A DNA stretch of 64,000 nucleotides, from contig CM055096.1 of assembly GCA_029204225.1 (NCBI GenBank), positions 31,678,305-31,742,304 of the forward strand, in the 5' to 3' direction. Shown here piece by piece: positions 1 through 12,145 of this stretch (the stretch's first letter is position 1; the number at the start of each line of letters is the position of its first letter). Under the pieces are notes generated by a model. The model ran no database searches. It was not told the origin of the DNA and saw only the letters and a list, made by a program, of their open reading frames with translations. Source of the stretch: Diphasiastrum complanatum. Taxonomy: Eukaryota > Streptophyta > Lycopodiopsida > Lycopodiales > Lycopodiaceae. The position numbers and the translations under genes were made by a program.

Positions 1-187
1 AAATGCATTATCGTGTGCATGCAATGGCCTTTTGCTTTCGAGCCGGTTCTCCTTTTCTGCTGGATGTTTTGATGCGTATTCACCAACCTTTTGTGCAGAT
101 TTTAACATGTTTCTGCCAACAGGGCGTTTTAAGTTGGCCTGTCTCTTCTCCTCATGAAGGACATCACCACCTTGAAATGGTATCATG
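1..187 (-). CDS. Possible partial coding exon, unrecognised
   Basis: The minus strand is open from an ATG at 185-187 to the window edge, giving about 62 lysine- and glutamate-rich residues that include KSAQKVGEYASKHPAEKENR. I recognise no family. Composition looks more protein-like than the competing plus-strand frame, but the length is too short to prove coding. It would continue outside the window. Low confidence. Confidence 0.15.
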
Positions 188-220
188 GTATTAATTTGCT
201 TTGGAAGAATTTTTGAGGGA

Positions 221-618
221 GAAGGTGGTGTTGAAAGTACAGTGTCTAGGAAGGACCCTAAATGGATCTACAAAAGATCCTCAAGAGTGAGAAGGTGGTG
301 TTGAAAGTACAGTGTCTAGGAAGGACCCTAAATGGATCTACAAAAGATCCTCAAGAGTGAGAAGGTGGTGTTGAAAGTACAGTGTCTAGGAAGGACCCTA
401 AATGGATCTACAAAAGATCCTCAAGAGTGAGAAGGTGGTGTTGAAAGTACAGTGTTGTCTAGGAAAGACCCTAAATGGATCTACAAAAAATCCTCAAGAG
501 TGATTGGGTACTTGGTTAATCAATCTATTGCAAAACTAGCACTCAATGGATCTACAAAAGATCCTCAAGAGTGATTGGGTACTTGGTTAGTCAATCTATT
601 GCAAAACTAGCACTCAAT
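221..618. repeat. 70/71-bp tandem repeat, two unit types
   Basis: A 70-bp unit beginning gaaggtggtgttgaaagtac starts at 221, 291, 361 and 431; the last copy has a 3-nt insertion. It grades into a 71-bp unit (tgattgggta at 501 and 572) that shares the tail ggatctacaaaagatcctca with the first type. The first three copies are nearly identical, so the expansion is recent. No coding content is seen. Confidence 0.9.
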
Positions 619-1204
619 TCTGGATCTAGATTGACAATTTTGATCTAAACAAGCATGAAATATTAATTATTGATCAAAACACTTTATATACCGTTCAGAT
701 GTGTGAAAATCAGTCTTAAGTACAGACTAATATCACATAAACAACTTTACTAAGTTTAGATTGCATTCACATAAAAAAATTCCAACACATGGTGTAAAAG
801 CTCCACATTGTCAATTTCCAAAATCATGATCTCTCTCACATTGAATGAATGATTTGCAAGTACAAAGAGGATCCTATCCTTGTTTGGCTAAGCATCTACA
901 ACATGTGTTTAGGTACCAAAACATCATTAAGTTGACCTACTCAAGTCAATTTGACCTAACCATTAGGTATACCTATGGTAGTTACATCAATACCAAACTT
1001 CCTATGTAACTTCTATGATTTAAATCTAACACTACAACATTTTCGAAGATTTTTCGACCCTATTACCGAGGCTTTTCTGAAGCAAATAAAAAAAAAAGTC
1101 CTTATACGTTGGTATATCCAATGATGAATGTCTTGATAACAGAACCTCAATACTTGCATCAGGCCCCGAGGCATCTCCAAAACATTTCCATATTGTTTAA
1201 AGAG
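619..1204. other. AT-rich intergenic sequence, nothing recognised
   Basis: No open frame longer than noise, no protein similarity and no clear repeat boundary is visible here. Confidence 0.5.
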
Positions 1205-1400
1205 AGTGTTTTTTGAGGGATATATCGAGGGACGTCAGAATATCCCTTGGGGTGTGGACTGATAAAAAAAGAATGCTTTTCGAGGGATATACCAAGGGAC
1301 CTCAAAATATCCCTCGAGGTGTGGATTGGCCACAAGAGAGTGTTTTTCAAGGGTTAGTCCGAGGATCATACAGAAAACTTCCTCGAGGATTTTTTTGAGA
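1205..1400. repeat. Degenerate ~67-bp tandem repeat
   Basis: Three diverged units of about 67 bp, keyed by gagggatat at 1215 and 1282 and caagggtta at 1348. Each contains a tract resembling ATATCCCTCGAGGTGTGGA. The inverted gagggatat/atatccctc motifs inside each unit give local dyad symmetry. It may be a fragment of a transposon end; no transposase is nearby. Confidence 0.6.
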
Positions 1401-2959
1401 GAACAAAAAAAAAAATTAGGATAGAATGGAACTAGTGTACTGGTTCCATTCTACTCTAAAAATGGACTCCATCCAACCCCAAGAGTCTTTTGCACCACTT
1501 CTTATGAAATTTGTAAGCAAAATCATTTGTTTATAATTATGAAAAAATAATTGTATTTATTTACATTTCATGCACTTAAAGACTAATGAAAGACACTTAT
1601 GATTAACAAAATATATATTCATACATAAATGGTCCGAAGTACAGAAATATATTGCAAACTAAAGCAGAACTCTCAGATACGTGTGTGCTAGAATAAAACA
1701 CCTAATTAGATCCAGCTGAGTCATTCTTGTCTTGGCCATGGACATTGGACTCATGCGACTGTGATGCATGAGATTGGGACTGCAATGAAGATGAATAAGT
1801 TCTCTAAGAAATGTGGTGAGAGTAAATCAAACCATATGAATGTAGTGAAGTTATTTTGAAGCCATAACTTAGAAGCAACATCCCGATCGATTCTCACTCC
1901 TTGTCTCTCCAATAATTCGAGTAATGATTGCATATTGTTTGGCATACGAATACTTGTACTCCTCCTTGGTGGGAGACCACTTTACGATGAATTTTTGCAT
2001 ACACCGATAATATTGTGATTAGAATTTAAGATATTGCGGAACAGCTCTCTCATTCTAATCGGCTGCTAGGTGCAAAAACAATCTAATAGATAACTTGTGC
2101 TAAAGATAATCACAACTATATGTGTTCCGATTGCCCAACAGGATCTTAAAAATTAATTCATACTCTAAAATGAAAGTACAGTCCATCGAAGAGATAATAG
2201 ATGGTTTGTGTATGGTACTATTGAAATCATATTCAATGTGAAGTATAGTCCTGAAATAAATGGAAGAGCAGTATGATATCGCGAGTTCCTCAGGAAAGAC
2301 AGTCATCGTCTGATCAGAAACTGAGTCGTAGACGTCAGTGTTCTGATCAGAGTGAGTATACAAGCACGATCAAACAACAATGAAAGTGTATTCAATCACA
2401 ACAAGCATTCATCTACGTTATACATAGATAAAAATGTGCTGCTGCTATATTACACTGAAGCACAATACAAATAGCAATTACAATCAAAAATTGATGGCGT
2501 AATTGGGAGGCTCAAATAATACGTCTCATGGACAGAGTCGTTGGATTTATTCCCCCCACTCTCCTAGCTCCCATTTTAATCTGCCTCCATTCATGCTGCA
2601 TATTTACTAACGTTGTCGCGCAGTCTACATATTTACATGCAAATTTGCACAGACAAAGAAAAGGCGAAAAAATCACGACACTGTGTTTTTACACACGTTA
2701 TGGTGACATGCAAAAAGGGGACACTATCTTATAGAATGCCGAAGGTGCCCTTAAGGCAAAGGCACCCTGTAAATCTAATCCTAAGGCTATTCGTAAGAGT
2801 GACGCACTTTTCGCATCATCATCACCAACGATCACTTCAGCACTGACTGACGTCGCACCCTTTTCACGTTCACCCCATACAGCTGCGCTAACAGATTGGA
2901 CAGCGACTGCAGCCACCCATGATCCCTTACAGACAGCACATCCACTTTGTACTTTTTAC
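1401..2959. other. Intergenic sequence, nothing recognised
   Basis: No supported gene. Near 2740-2780 a stretch like gaaggtgcccttaaggc recurs in diverged form around 4050-4280, hinting that both belong to related LTR sequence. Confidence 0.4.
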
Positions 2960-3651
2960 ATCTGCACACCTGTAATATTATGTATATATATACTGGATAC
3001 CATTTGTATGTTCAATTTGATGAGACGACGAAGAAGACGATGAGAAGAAGAAAGGCCAGAAGCATTGATTCTTGATTTGTCAGCAATAAGGTTTTATTCC
3101 TTTACAGATTGGATAAGCTTCGTAGGGCACGCGGTTTCGTCCGCTATTGTCTTGTGCTCTATCTCATTATTGACATGTATACATGATATACTTAATCTGA
3201 TACAGTTCTTTGTTCTGTGTTCAGATCTACGTCAATATTGCTATGCTTATCATTCATTCTGTCTGATCTTTCTAGTTGTTCTTTCTGGTAATAGACGAGT
3301 AACATTTAGTCTTGTCTTTTGTGAATCTATCGCGACTCATTATCAGTCGAGCATAGTCTAACTCTTCGCGAATAATTTGCGACATATAATTTGTCTTGCT
3401 ATTCGCGACAAACCATGCTTCTGGCGCTTCATTCATCTATTGATGTTTGGCTGCGTAATCTAGAATGACCGTGATTTTTTCCATCACTAAAGCTCTGTTC
3501 ATTCTGATAGGCGTGGTCACGCTTGCGGCGAGAGTTGCATAGCTCTTGCGAACATTTTCTGTTTGAGTTCGTTTCTCGTTCGTCTCTTGTTCGAGTTCAT
3601 TTCTCGTTCATGTTCGTCTTACCCCTTTGAGCTAATTTTTAGTTTCTAACA
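2960..3651 (+). mobile_element. Diverged copia-type LTR remnant (plus orientation)
   Basis: A TATA-like tract lies near 2977-2995. Further on, the region shares spaced landmarks with the well-defined LTR at 30795-31722: an acgcggtttcgtccgc-type block, a gtttggctgcgtaat-type block, and an end of tttctaaca at 3643-3651 where the other has tttccaaca. The sequence after 3651 is only a poor match to a tRNA-Met primer site. The 5' boundary is unclear. I infer a solo or decayed LTR. Confidence 0.45.
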
Positions 3652-4628
3652 TACGACACCTTTTCTCAACTCGTTCATCTCCCTCTCTCCAACAGGAGCA
3701 ACCACTAATATGTGCTTGGATGATCTATTTATAGATTTTATCCGTGTATTAATTACATTGAATGTTTGTCACCTAATTGGGAAAGCCGTTGTACTTGGAA
3801 GTATATGGCTTTTGTGACAACTGTACATAGTGTATATACAGTCAACAAATCAGAATCGTTGACGTGGACAAAGACATCGCAAAATCTCTCATTTCGCATC
3901 TACGTGAAGTGATTTTCTCTCACTTCGCAAATTTCGTGAAGTGGCTGGGAACGTTCCTCGTTCATTTAAGATGACCTTCGGCATTTTTCTCTCTCTTTAG
4001 GTTTTTGTGAAAAAGTCAAAGGTGTCCTAAATAAGTTTAAGGCGCCCTTAGAAAGTTGAAGGTGCCCTCAAAAATGCGAGATCTCTGTAACAGTTTGGCT
4101 TCCTCGCGCTTTTTGAAAAAAAGCGAAGAAGCCGAAGGTACCTTTAAAACAACTTGAAGGTTCCCTTGAAAAGTTGGCGAAGGTGTCTTTAACAGTTCAA
4201 CTCTTAAACTAGAGGACTTTTGGAATTTATCTTTTCTCGTATTTTTCGAAAAAATGCGAAAAAGTCGAAGGTGCTGAAAAATAGTTAAACTTTTGAACTA
4301 TGAACATGTTTGACTTCTTTAAAATAGTTGAATGGAAGAAATCGAAGATAAGTGTTGCATTTTTTGGGAACGTGCGAAAAATGCGAATTGTGCGACACTT
4401 AGTGTATTTCTGCAGACTTGTTCTAAATGCAAGTTTGTGGAAGTCCTTGAAGATGGCCAAGTCTTCAATGACTTCAAGTTATTAAACTTAACATTTGAAC
4501 TCAAATTTATAATGGGATTGGTTACCCTTTGCTGGAGATCAGCCGGAAGTCCGGTTGTAGAAGTTCTTCAAGTAATTGGTTGTCTAAGTTATGATTCACC
4601 GAGGCAACTATGGGCTTAATTTCCAACA
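3652..4628 (-). mobile_element. Probable 3' LTR of minus-strand copia element (far end unknown)
   Basis: On the minus strand, the copia RNase H C-terminus (4634-4780) is followed by a purine-rich tract (AAGGGGGG) and TGTTGGAAATTA, the usual polypurine tract plus LTR start at 4628. The LTR must run toward lower coordinates, but I cannot see its TG/CA end. Within it, short motifs such as gaaggtgccct and gcgaaaaatgc recur. Confidence 0.5.
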
Positions 4629-4633
4629 ACCCC

Positions 4634-4780
4634 CCTTAAGGTCACGGTTGGTGCCTTGGTATCTTCGTCAGATTGAGCATGCTGAAGAACTTCTGATGCT
4701 TGATCTTGGGAAGCGCTTTGGTGAAGATGTCTGTGACCATTTCCGTTGTGGAGCAGTATTGAAGGATCACTTGCCCTGAA
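4634..4780 (-). pseudogene. Ty1/copia RNase H C-terminus
   Basis: Minus-strand translation ends with the classical copia RNase H tail: TTEMVTDIFTKALPKIKHQK, then LNLTKIPRHQP and a stop, directly before a polypurine tract and LTR start. In the intact polyprotein this domain removes the RNA strand during reverse transcription. Only the last ~45 residues remain; the rest of pol is absent upstream (higher coordinates). The fragment fixes the orientation of the adjacent LTR. Confidence 0.85.
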
Positions 4781-5731
4781 AGAAATGATACTAGATTTCT
4801 ATGTGTTTAGATTTGCCATGAAATATGGGATTCAGTGACAGAAATACAGCTCTTGTTGTCACACAGAAATGGTGGTAGGATTAAACTGAGTGTGATGTAA
4901 GTCATGAAGTATGCTAAAAATTGTAAAACATATCTATCATCTGTTGTTAATATTTGGGGGATCCTACCCATGTAAATATTTTGTACATATCCAAGGTATG
5001 TGAATTGAGCACATATCCTTGTAGAATAGGGCGAGTTTGGGTTAGGTAGATCAAATTCCAGTGACATGCATAAAGTCTAGTTGGTCTTGTATGATATGCA
5101 ATAATGTTGACAATGTCTAGTTTGACATGCATATAGAGATTCACATGGAATTGGTCAATTATGACCTTGTAGAAACTCGAGCCACAATAAATGCATAATG
5201 TTCTAAGTTTCCATAGTGACATGCAAAGCATGCAATCACTCTAATGGACACATGCATGTAGATTTGTACATGGCTAGTTGAGAAATTGCCATTTGGAGAA
5301 AGTAGGTAGAAGTTAGGTGCAACCTATGCATGCTAGCAGTTAGGTGTCAAGTTAATAGTTGTTTGCACTTGAATAGGTGTAGGATGTGCATTGAATGCAA
5401 GGAGTACCACGAATTTTGGCTCTCCTATATATGTACATATCATTCTCATTCACAAAGTAATGAAGAACAAAAGTTTTGTAGCTATCTCATGCTTGGTTGG
5501 ATCTAAACTGTTTTTTTCTTGTTATCTCTCTAGTTTTCTCTCTCTAACTCGTGTTGAAGCTAATGCTAAAACACTGTAATCTTGTACTTTTAATCATTCT
5601 TTGATTCATTGCTATCATAGTCTATTGATTAGCATGCTAGATTGTGAATTAGCCATATCTTCTGAACTAGATCTTGTTGAACAATCTAGAATCAGGGTAC
5701 TGTGCCAATCACAAAGCTTAATCAAGATCAG
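4781..5731. other. Intergenic sequence, nothing firm
   Basis: AT-rich with no supported ORF. A TATA-like tatatatgtac near 5428 followed by pyrimidine-rich sequence to 5600 resembles an LTR U3/R segment, but no primer site or LTR end was found. Confidence 0.35.
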
Positions 5732-6100
5732 TCACTCTTGTGGACATTCCCCACACGTGTGAATTCTGGAATTTTCAACATGGTAACAACCTGATCCATA
5801 TAGTTTCTTTTGAAGCTTGACATGCTGCGATAAACTTTGCCTCTGTCGAAGAAAGCGCAAGTGATTTATGCTTCCTTGAGCTCCACAAAATCGGTCCCCC
5901 TGCCAGATAGAAACCACACTCGGAGGTAGATTTTTTGGTAGAATATGTTCCTGCCCGAAATAGCCTCGCAAGACAAGTGATTCGATAGCATTTCCATCGT
6001 AACATAAAATGTGATCTAAACTTCCCTGAATATATCTCATCATTCTCTTCAATGTTTTCCAATGAGAGATCCTGGGATTAGACATGAATTGACTATTCAC
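5732..6100 (-). pseudogene. Ty1/copia RNase H pseudogene with frameshift
   Basis: Minus-strand frames give SQFMSNPRISHWKTLKRMMR followed by YIQGSLDH and then, in another frame, TSECGFYLAGGPILWSSRKH and SLALSSTEAKFIAACQASKE. These are the conserved blocks of copia RNase H (the RYIKGT-like, W-S-S-K and STAEAE-like motifs) in the right order. The frame changes in the middle, so the sequence is dead. No LTR was assigned to it. It may belong to the same ancient element as the 4.6-4.8 kb fragment, but the order does not demand it. Confidence 0.85.
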
Positions 6101-7510
6101 ACTACCATCTTGATTAAGCTTGAACTAAAGGACCAATTAGCAAGTAGTAACATTTTATTTGATGGAGGATCAATAGTTTTACAAGTATCAATATCAAGCA
6201 ATGTGTCATTACGCACTCTAAATTGCATCAAATCATTCTTTTGTTGTTAAAGTTTCATTCAACCTCGAAGAAACATCACCAAAGATAGTAATAAGGGCAA
6301 CCTCAACTTGCAATTGCTTTTCTCTTTCATTGTACTATGTGAGCCTTGATGGTTGCATTCTTGCTCGACCTGACATTTTTGGTCTCTCTAAGATTGCTAG
6401 GTTTGTAATTGCTCTTAAATTCAATGTTATTACAAAGAAAAGTGCATTCAACACAATCTAAAGCACATGTGGGACAACAATTCAAGCTCTCAAAATTGCA
6501 TTTCAAAAAAATATAAGTACAAAAAATCCTAATCAAAATGATAATAGATTGACCTAGATCTAAGCATTAGGTTTTCCATCATCAAGCCTTGACCTAACCC
6601 TACCATATGAATCCCTAATCTAGGAATTACATTGACTTGGTGGATAGATTAGGTGAGTCATGTGCATTGTCACCAAATCCCTTAAATGTTGCCTATAAAT
6701 TAGGACCTCAAGTTTGGGGCTCAAATTGGCCACCCACTACATCCACATATAAATGGACTTCAATCACCTATCAAATCTTTAACTACGAGGAATGTAGACA
6801 ATCCTATTAAAATAAGTCTTTTCTTAAACAATCAACATCAATTGCACTGATTTATTATTCTCAATAGACAACACAAAACTCATTATACTAAATCTATAAA
6901 CCTTTCAACAAGTGACAACTTTACATGGTATACAGTTACATCCTATATGAAAAAATTTACAAAATTCAAAAAATGTATTGTGATCTACGTATGCAACAAT
7001 GTTGCAGCGGATCGCTATTCGTTGCAAAAACAATCTTAATTGTGTGATTCGGATCGCCAACATTTTGGATCGCTAGGGATCCGAGATCAAAAACACTTTT
7101 TCGGATCACAAATTGAGCAGGGATCCACTGGTTGCAATCCAAATGAATAGAAAAAATACTAAATCAAATAGAATTGAAATTACTAGCCAACGAATATATC
7201 TGCAAAACGATTTGCATCAGTATTCGATTCAAGTGAATAATATAAATTGGACGTTCACCATATGAAACCAAGCAATAGAACTGCTCTTTTGAAAATCCTT
7301 TCACATAATACTCATATTGGTAGCTTTTGAAAAAAAAAATAATGCAATATTCCGAGCAAAAATTGCATATTGGTCTGATCATATGGATTATATTTGTGAG
7401 TAACATAAAATATTATTGTGTAGTATTCTATTACAAATATGATTTTACCAAACACATATCAAAACAATTACTAATTTTTTTAAAAATATATCCATGCATA
7501 AATAACTCTA
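6101..7510. other. AT-rich intergenic sequence, nothing recognised
   Basis: No supported gene or mobile element; short AT-rich frames only. Confidence 0.5.
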
Positions 7511-7700
7511 CGGTGGATGATCCACAAATAACAATCATGAATGCCTCGATCCATTGAAGCGGTTAGCATTATCTGTCTATGCGTGGATTATCCACGTGTG
7601 GATAATCCACGCAAATAACTGCCGCTCGGCGCCGCCCAACTTCCCTCCCAAACTGTTGCCGCAATTTTCAAATTTATATTCGCGTGGATGTTCCACGCGC
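7511..7700. repeat. Cluster of GTGGA-N-TCCAC palindromes
   Basis: 7581-7612 is a near-perfect 32-bp palindrome: arm gcgtggattatccac, 2-nt centre gt, mirrored arm gtggataatccacgc. Single related dyads occur near 7513 (gtggatgatccac) and 7683 (gcgtggatgttccacgc). The repeated use of one dyad in 190 bp is not explained by coding. It could be a transposon subterminal array or a dimeric protein site; no element boundary is visible. Confidence 0.7.
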
Positions 7701-7866
7701 ATATAAATTTCATAAAATCGACTAAGTGTCACGGGTCGCGTGGATAACTATAGAGTTTTCTGGTTGTGTTTCCAAATACTAAAATGTGTACCTGTGAAGA
7801 ATAGTAAAAAATACCTTCCTATCTCGAGTTTTGGGGCCATGACCATGTTATTTCCATTTGTAAACT

Positions 7867-8330
7867 TTATTTATTGTACGAGGAGTGATGCATCGCGATT
7901 TGAAACCAAAGAATGTGTTGGTGGGGATCTCTTCCATCCTGACCCAATTTTCAAATTGAAGGGGTATCTGGGTGAAAATTTCTGACTTTGGGGTGTCGAA
8001 AGAAAGCTCGCCAGCTCCGAATTCACCACGCCTAATATGGGCACAAGCTACTTTCGAGCTCCTGAAGTCTTCAAAAACGAAGCTCATGACAAGAAATACA
8101 CAACGAAGGCGGACGTCTACAGCTTCGCCATGACCTGCTCTGAGATTCTGAGTGCAAAGCGACCCTTCGAAGGTATTTTCCATAAAGATTTGTATAGGTG
8201 GATCACCGAGAAAGGTATGAGACTTCTTTGGCTTCCAGCTGTCCAGGTTACTTGGCAGCCTACATCCAAAAGTGCTGGGCAACCAATCCCAACGACCGCC
8301 GTCCCTTTTTTTCCATAATGCCACTGTGCT
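7867..8330 (+). pseudogene. Protein kinase C-lobe pseudogene
   Basis: Plus-strand frames contain kinase subdomains in order: VMHRDLKPKNVLV (catalytic loop HRD, from 7885), VKISDFGVSK (DFG), GTSYFRAPEVF (APE), TKADVYSFAMTCSEIL (subdomain IX) and QKCWATNPNDRRPFFSI (subdomain XI). An in-frame TGA lies between HRD and DFG, and there are frameshifts near 8037 and 8215. The N-lobe with its glycine loop and lysine is missing. The style resembles tyrosine-kinase-like plant Ser/Thr kinases, but the subfamily is not assignable. It is a dead fragment without visible introns. Confidence 0.8.
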
Positions 8331-8640
8331 TAGGCTTCCTTTGTATTTTGGGACCAATTTCCTTTGTATTTTGGGACCACTTCTAGGAGCATAATGTGCA
8401 TCCACTTTTCTCTCTCCTCATAATGAGCATCCACTTTTTTCTCTCCTCAGGAATCTTTGTTTTCTCTCTAGAATGTGCATTATCTTTTTACAGAATGTGT
8501 GTTCTCTTTCCTCTCTCTACAAAATGTGCGTTATCTATTTTAGGAATGTGTGTTCTCTCTCCTCTCTGTAGGGAGAATGTGCATGTGCTATGTGGCAGGT
8601 TCTCCACATGCACATTCCACCGCAAGTGTAAAAAAATTTG
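8331..8640. repeat. Short tandem duplications and a 13-bp hairpin
   Basis: tttcctttgtattttgggacca is duplicated near 8336-8383. From 8393 a loose ~35-45-bp repeat keyed by aatgtgcat...ctctctcct recurs five to six times. 8575-8587 (gaatgtgcatgtg) and 8605-8617 (cacatgcacattc) are perfect inverted arms with a 17-nt loop. No gene is seen. Confidence 0.6.
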
Positions 8641-9784
8641 CATTATAAATGTGAAAAAAAAAAACCGGTGTCCACCTTCGCACAATGGCATTACACAGGG
8701 GAAGGCCCGAAGCCCTCGGGCCTTACCTTACAAAAATTTTACCAACATTAAAACTTTTTACGTCTCAAATTCTTTTGAGACCTGTAAAAACTTTCATACA
8801 AATAATTACATGCTATAGAAACTACTTTTGAAACCATTGTTTGGCCTATAGAAAAGCTACAGAAGTACCTTAAAAAGCCAACTGAACTAAAATACCAACA
8901 GAAGTACATCAAAAAACCAACTGAAATTTTGAGCCAAGTATGTTACCAAAATATTCTGTAAAAATTTTGTTTGAAGTATGTCCCAACAAAAACTAAAATG
9001 TCAATTTACACCAGTGGTTCAATGTTATTACGCTAATATCTTCAAGCTGATATCTATCTATTCCTTGGAGACTAAAGCTTTCAAATTCATCAACAGATCA
9101 GCAGTAGCGACAGAATCAACAAGAATGAGGGTAATGTTGCAATTGTTCAGATTGTGAAACTGATGACCAACATGGATAGAAGTTGATCCGAAAGATACTA
9201 TCTAATTTATCTTTGTACTTTTTCATTTCTTCTTCCATAGCAATTTGCCCACCTACGCTATCCCAAAAAAACACTACATTGATAGAAAAAAAAAACCTTA
9301 AAAAAAACAAAAGCACTGATCAAACAAACTATCAATAGTAACTAAAACGTTACAAAGATAAAATCATGCCGGATGTTGATGAATCCTTTCGGAATGTAAT
9401 GGCGACTGTGAAACTGCTAAGTCGATGCTTTAGATCGATTTTCGCAGTTTAGGTCCATATCAAACGAGCAACTTGGAAAATGTTGTGTGTAGTAAATGTG
9501 ATAAGAAATCTGAAAATCTGAGTGGATGAGTTGGAATCAGTCAGTTTTTAAGATCAGTTCCTTTCACTTTTAGTTGTAGATTTTGGAATATGTCAACTAT
9601 AAGAGCATTTCTTGTTTTTGGGATCAATAAATACCAAGAATAATGTAAATCTAGTTGGAACAATTGCTATGCTGATCCATAAGGGAATTTACCAGGAATT
9701 AAGTGCGGCACTTAATGATTAAACAGTCAAAACTGTCAATTTGATTAGTAGTTAAAGTTACTGATACCAAATTGAACTTTTTCC
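8641..9784. other. Intergenic; small hairpin and an unassigned minus-strand frame
   Basis: aaggcccga (8702-8710) pairs with tcgggcctt (8716-8724). On the minus strand around 9200-9080 a frame reads FGSTSIHVGHQFHNLNNCNI and continues to a stop; it may be a 3' exon of the 9.8-11 kb pseudogene or another gene but matches nothing I know. Confidence 0.3.
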
Positions 9785-10989
9785 TAGTACAAATTTGGGA
9801 TTTTTTCTAACTTGAACCATTTTTGGAAGGGGGGAAAGAGTGATAGTTTGATCAAAAACCAAACAGGATCAGAAAATTTCCATTTATTGCAAGTGGTCAA
9901 AAATAAGGGATGTGGCCTAGATTCCTCATTAGACCATTGAGGACGATGATTGACAAGAATCTCGTAAGTATCCAACACATCCTTGATACCACAATCAACT
10001 ACAGGCCGGTGATATTCAGGACCACAACGAGAAATATCAAATCGCCAATTCTTTGATATACCCTGGCTATACCTGTCTTAGAATAATGTCAAAATGTTAA
10101 AAAACACTCCGATTAAACTGTCACACACATCAATAATCTCTAAAACCTACCAAAGAAATAATACGTATAATAAAATTACGTTAAAATTGTACGACCACTT
10201 GAATCAGAGTTTAGGCTGAAATCAATATCATCAAGCTCCCGAAGCCCAGAGACATCTCGAATGAAAAAATTGCGGGTACAAAAATAGCCAAATGTAAGAT
10301 TAACACCAGAAGGACTGGTAGCTTGACATATTTCTTGTGCAAGCATCTTACTTTCCTCATTAATTGTCAACACATCACTTTTCTTCACACTTTTTCCAAA
10401 CCAACAATAGATGAACGAATGACACCTTCATCACCAGCAAGCTTGACACGGTTATATTGAGTATCAGTAAGAATGTTAAAAGGAATAGCAGCAATCCCAG
10501 TTTCAAGTATGTGTTGAGCTTGACGAGCATGTATCAATCTACCAATGGCTCTTAATAATCCTTGAATACTGCAAAATAATCATAAACAACTCAGAAAATC
10601 ACAATTCATGCAGCCATAACAATAATAAGAAATGCAGTTGATGATCATAAAAACAAAAAAACAACTTAGTTGGACCTTCCAGGAGGGTACAACTCTACGG
10701 TGTTTTTAGTAAGCTGCAGTAAAAACAAAGCCAACATCTCCACAAACCCTTTAACATCTTCATGTTCAGAAAGATCTTCAATAGTTTCGGTAGTACTGTA
10801 GCCACGAAACTGCCTCCATTCATCAAAAGCATTACGGGCCCAAATTTCAGCATGCTTACTATTACGCCAACCACCAATATTCACATTATTAAGCTCAACT
10901 ATATCTATATCTCTAAAACGATAAATTCTACATCCTTCAGTAGCACAATCTCCATTCACATTATCTATTCCCTGAAGCACTGTAGTCAA
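9785..10989 (-). pseudogene. DUF3504 (Crypton-type tyrosine recombinase-like) gene, three exons, frameshifted
   Basis: Three minus-strand exons join with matching phases. Exon A (10989-10676) has WARNAFDEWRQFRGYST and ends VELYPPG. Exon B (10568-10180) has IQGLLRAIGRLIHARQAQ, VKLAGDEGVIRSSI and GVNLTFGYFCTRNFFIRD. Exon C (10072-9785) has YSQGISKNWRFDISRCGPEY and HRPQWSNEESRPHPLFL. This order matches the DUF3504 domain of ZMYM/QRICH1-like proteins, known to derive from Crypton tyrosine recombinases. Introns have GT/AG ends. A frameshift after GLEK in exon B (near 10388) breaks the frame, and the C-terminal catalytic HxxR...Y part was not found. Its role here is unknown; the similarity to DUF3504 is from memory of the family pattern. 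Confidence 0.65.
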
Positions 10990-11009
10990 TCATGTCTAAA
11001 AGTAGGGCA

Positions 11010-11699
11010 TACCAGGCAAATTTGCCCTGATGAGGAGGAATTTCTGAAAATCCGGAGCAGATATGTGTCATAGTCTTCGGAATCTAGTCCATCCAGTGCT
11101 TCGACGACCATTGTTGCTGGTCATGATCTACATATTGTTGCACTTATTGAAGCTGATGAGCGTGATCTGGTAGGTAAATCTGGTTTTATCTTAATGAGAA
11201 TTTTATTCAAATATAGTCATTTTGTTTTACAAGACGTGTGACCTTTGCTCATATTTTACAGGCTACTGTTGAGGTGGATGCCTTTGCAACAAGACAGGGA
11301 TATTTGAGGGAAGGCCAGGGATCACGACAAAGGGATTCATCCATGTCCAATTATTTGAAGTGCTTTGTAAATAAAGATATTTGCATTCATCATAGCAAAT
11401 TTTCTTCAGATGATGCGACAATAATAATGGCAATTAAAGCGTTATCCTATTTCTCAAATGGGCATAAATACCCTCCAAATACATATAAAGTTATTTTTGT
11501 GAAGAGAGACATTGCCATAAAACTGTTTGGCTATGTAGCTGAGGAAGTTCCAAAAAGGTCTTCCTCCTTAGTTGTTTTCTCTGGATACATTGACTTGAGA
11601 AAAAGAAGATCGATTGATTTTCTAGATCCATATGATAGAAAAAAATTTCTTCTCGACCACACAGCAAAGCTGATCATTAAAGACAAAGATAAACAATGA
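11010..11699 (+). CDS. Unrecognised two-exon gene fragment (U2)
   Basis: Two plus-strand exons are proposed. The first (about 11010-11169) includes PDEEEFLKIRSRYVS, an in-frame TAG, then STTIVAGHDLHIVALIEADE. The intron runs 11170-11261 with GT/AG ends. The second exon (11262-11699) is open for about 145 residues to a TGA, with KCFVNKDICIHHSKF, MAIKALSYFSNGHKYPP and FLLDHTAKLIIKDKDK. Amino-acid composition is normal and the frame is long for this AT-rich DNA, so it looks protein-derived. I do not recognise the family. It sits between the DUF3504 pseudogene and U1, on the opposite strand to both. Confidence 0.45.
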
Positions 11700-12145
11700 T
11701 TTTGCCTTGCATTGTACTACACATGATGCGATATAATACATATACTTTTTTCGTCTGATATCATGAAATTTACTATGGGTTGGCTCTTGCATCAATATTA
11801 TTTTCTTCTATAAATTTGCATGCCTTTTTGAATCTCTGATAATTTGTTGATCTAGTTTTATATCGGATTTGAATACGTCTGTAGAACCATTGAAATAGCT
11901 GGATGATGTAGCTATTTTTTTTGAGATGTTCCACCGTGTTGTGTATTTCGATGAAATGCTACTCTGGCTTGCCAATGCGATTTCTCCATTCCTTGTGATG
12001 ACCAAATACTTAGACTTTCGTAAGCTTTTGCAAAAAATGATGCATGATGTCGTAAAATGTGCTACAATATCAGAGATCTAAATATTGTCATATTATCATT
12101 TTAAATTTAGCATATGTGCAATGAGATTATAAATCGAAGAGTTAG

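Noticed and set aside
221-618. CRISPR-like array
   Set aside because: Units are contiguous 70-bp tandem copies with no spacers, in a eukaryotic genome.
8396-8818. 140-residue plus-strand frame
   Set aside because: Built from imperfect short repeats and a hairpin; no protein similarity.
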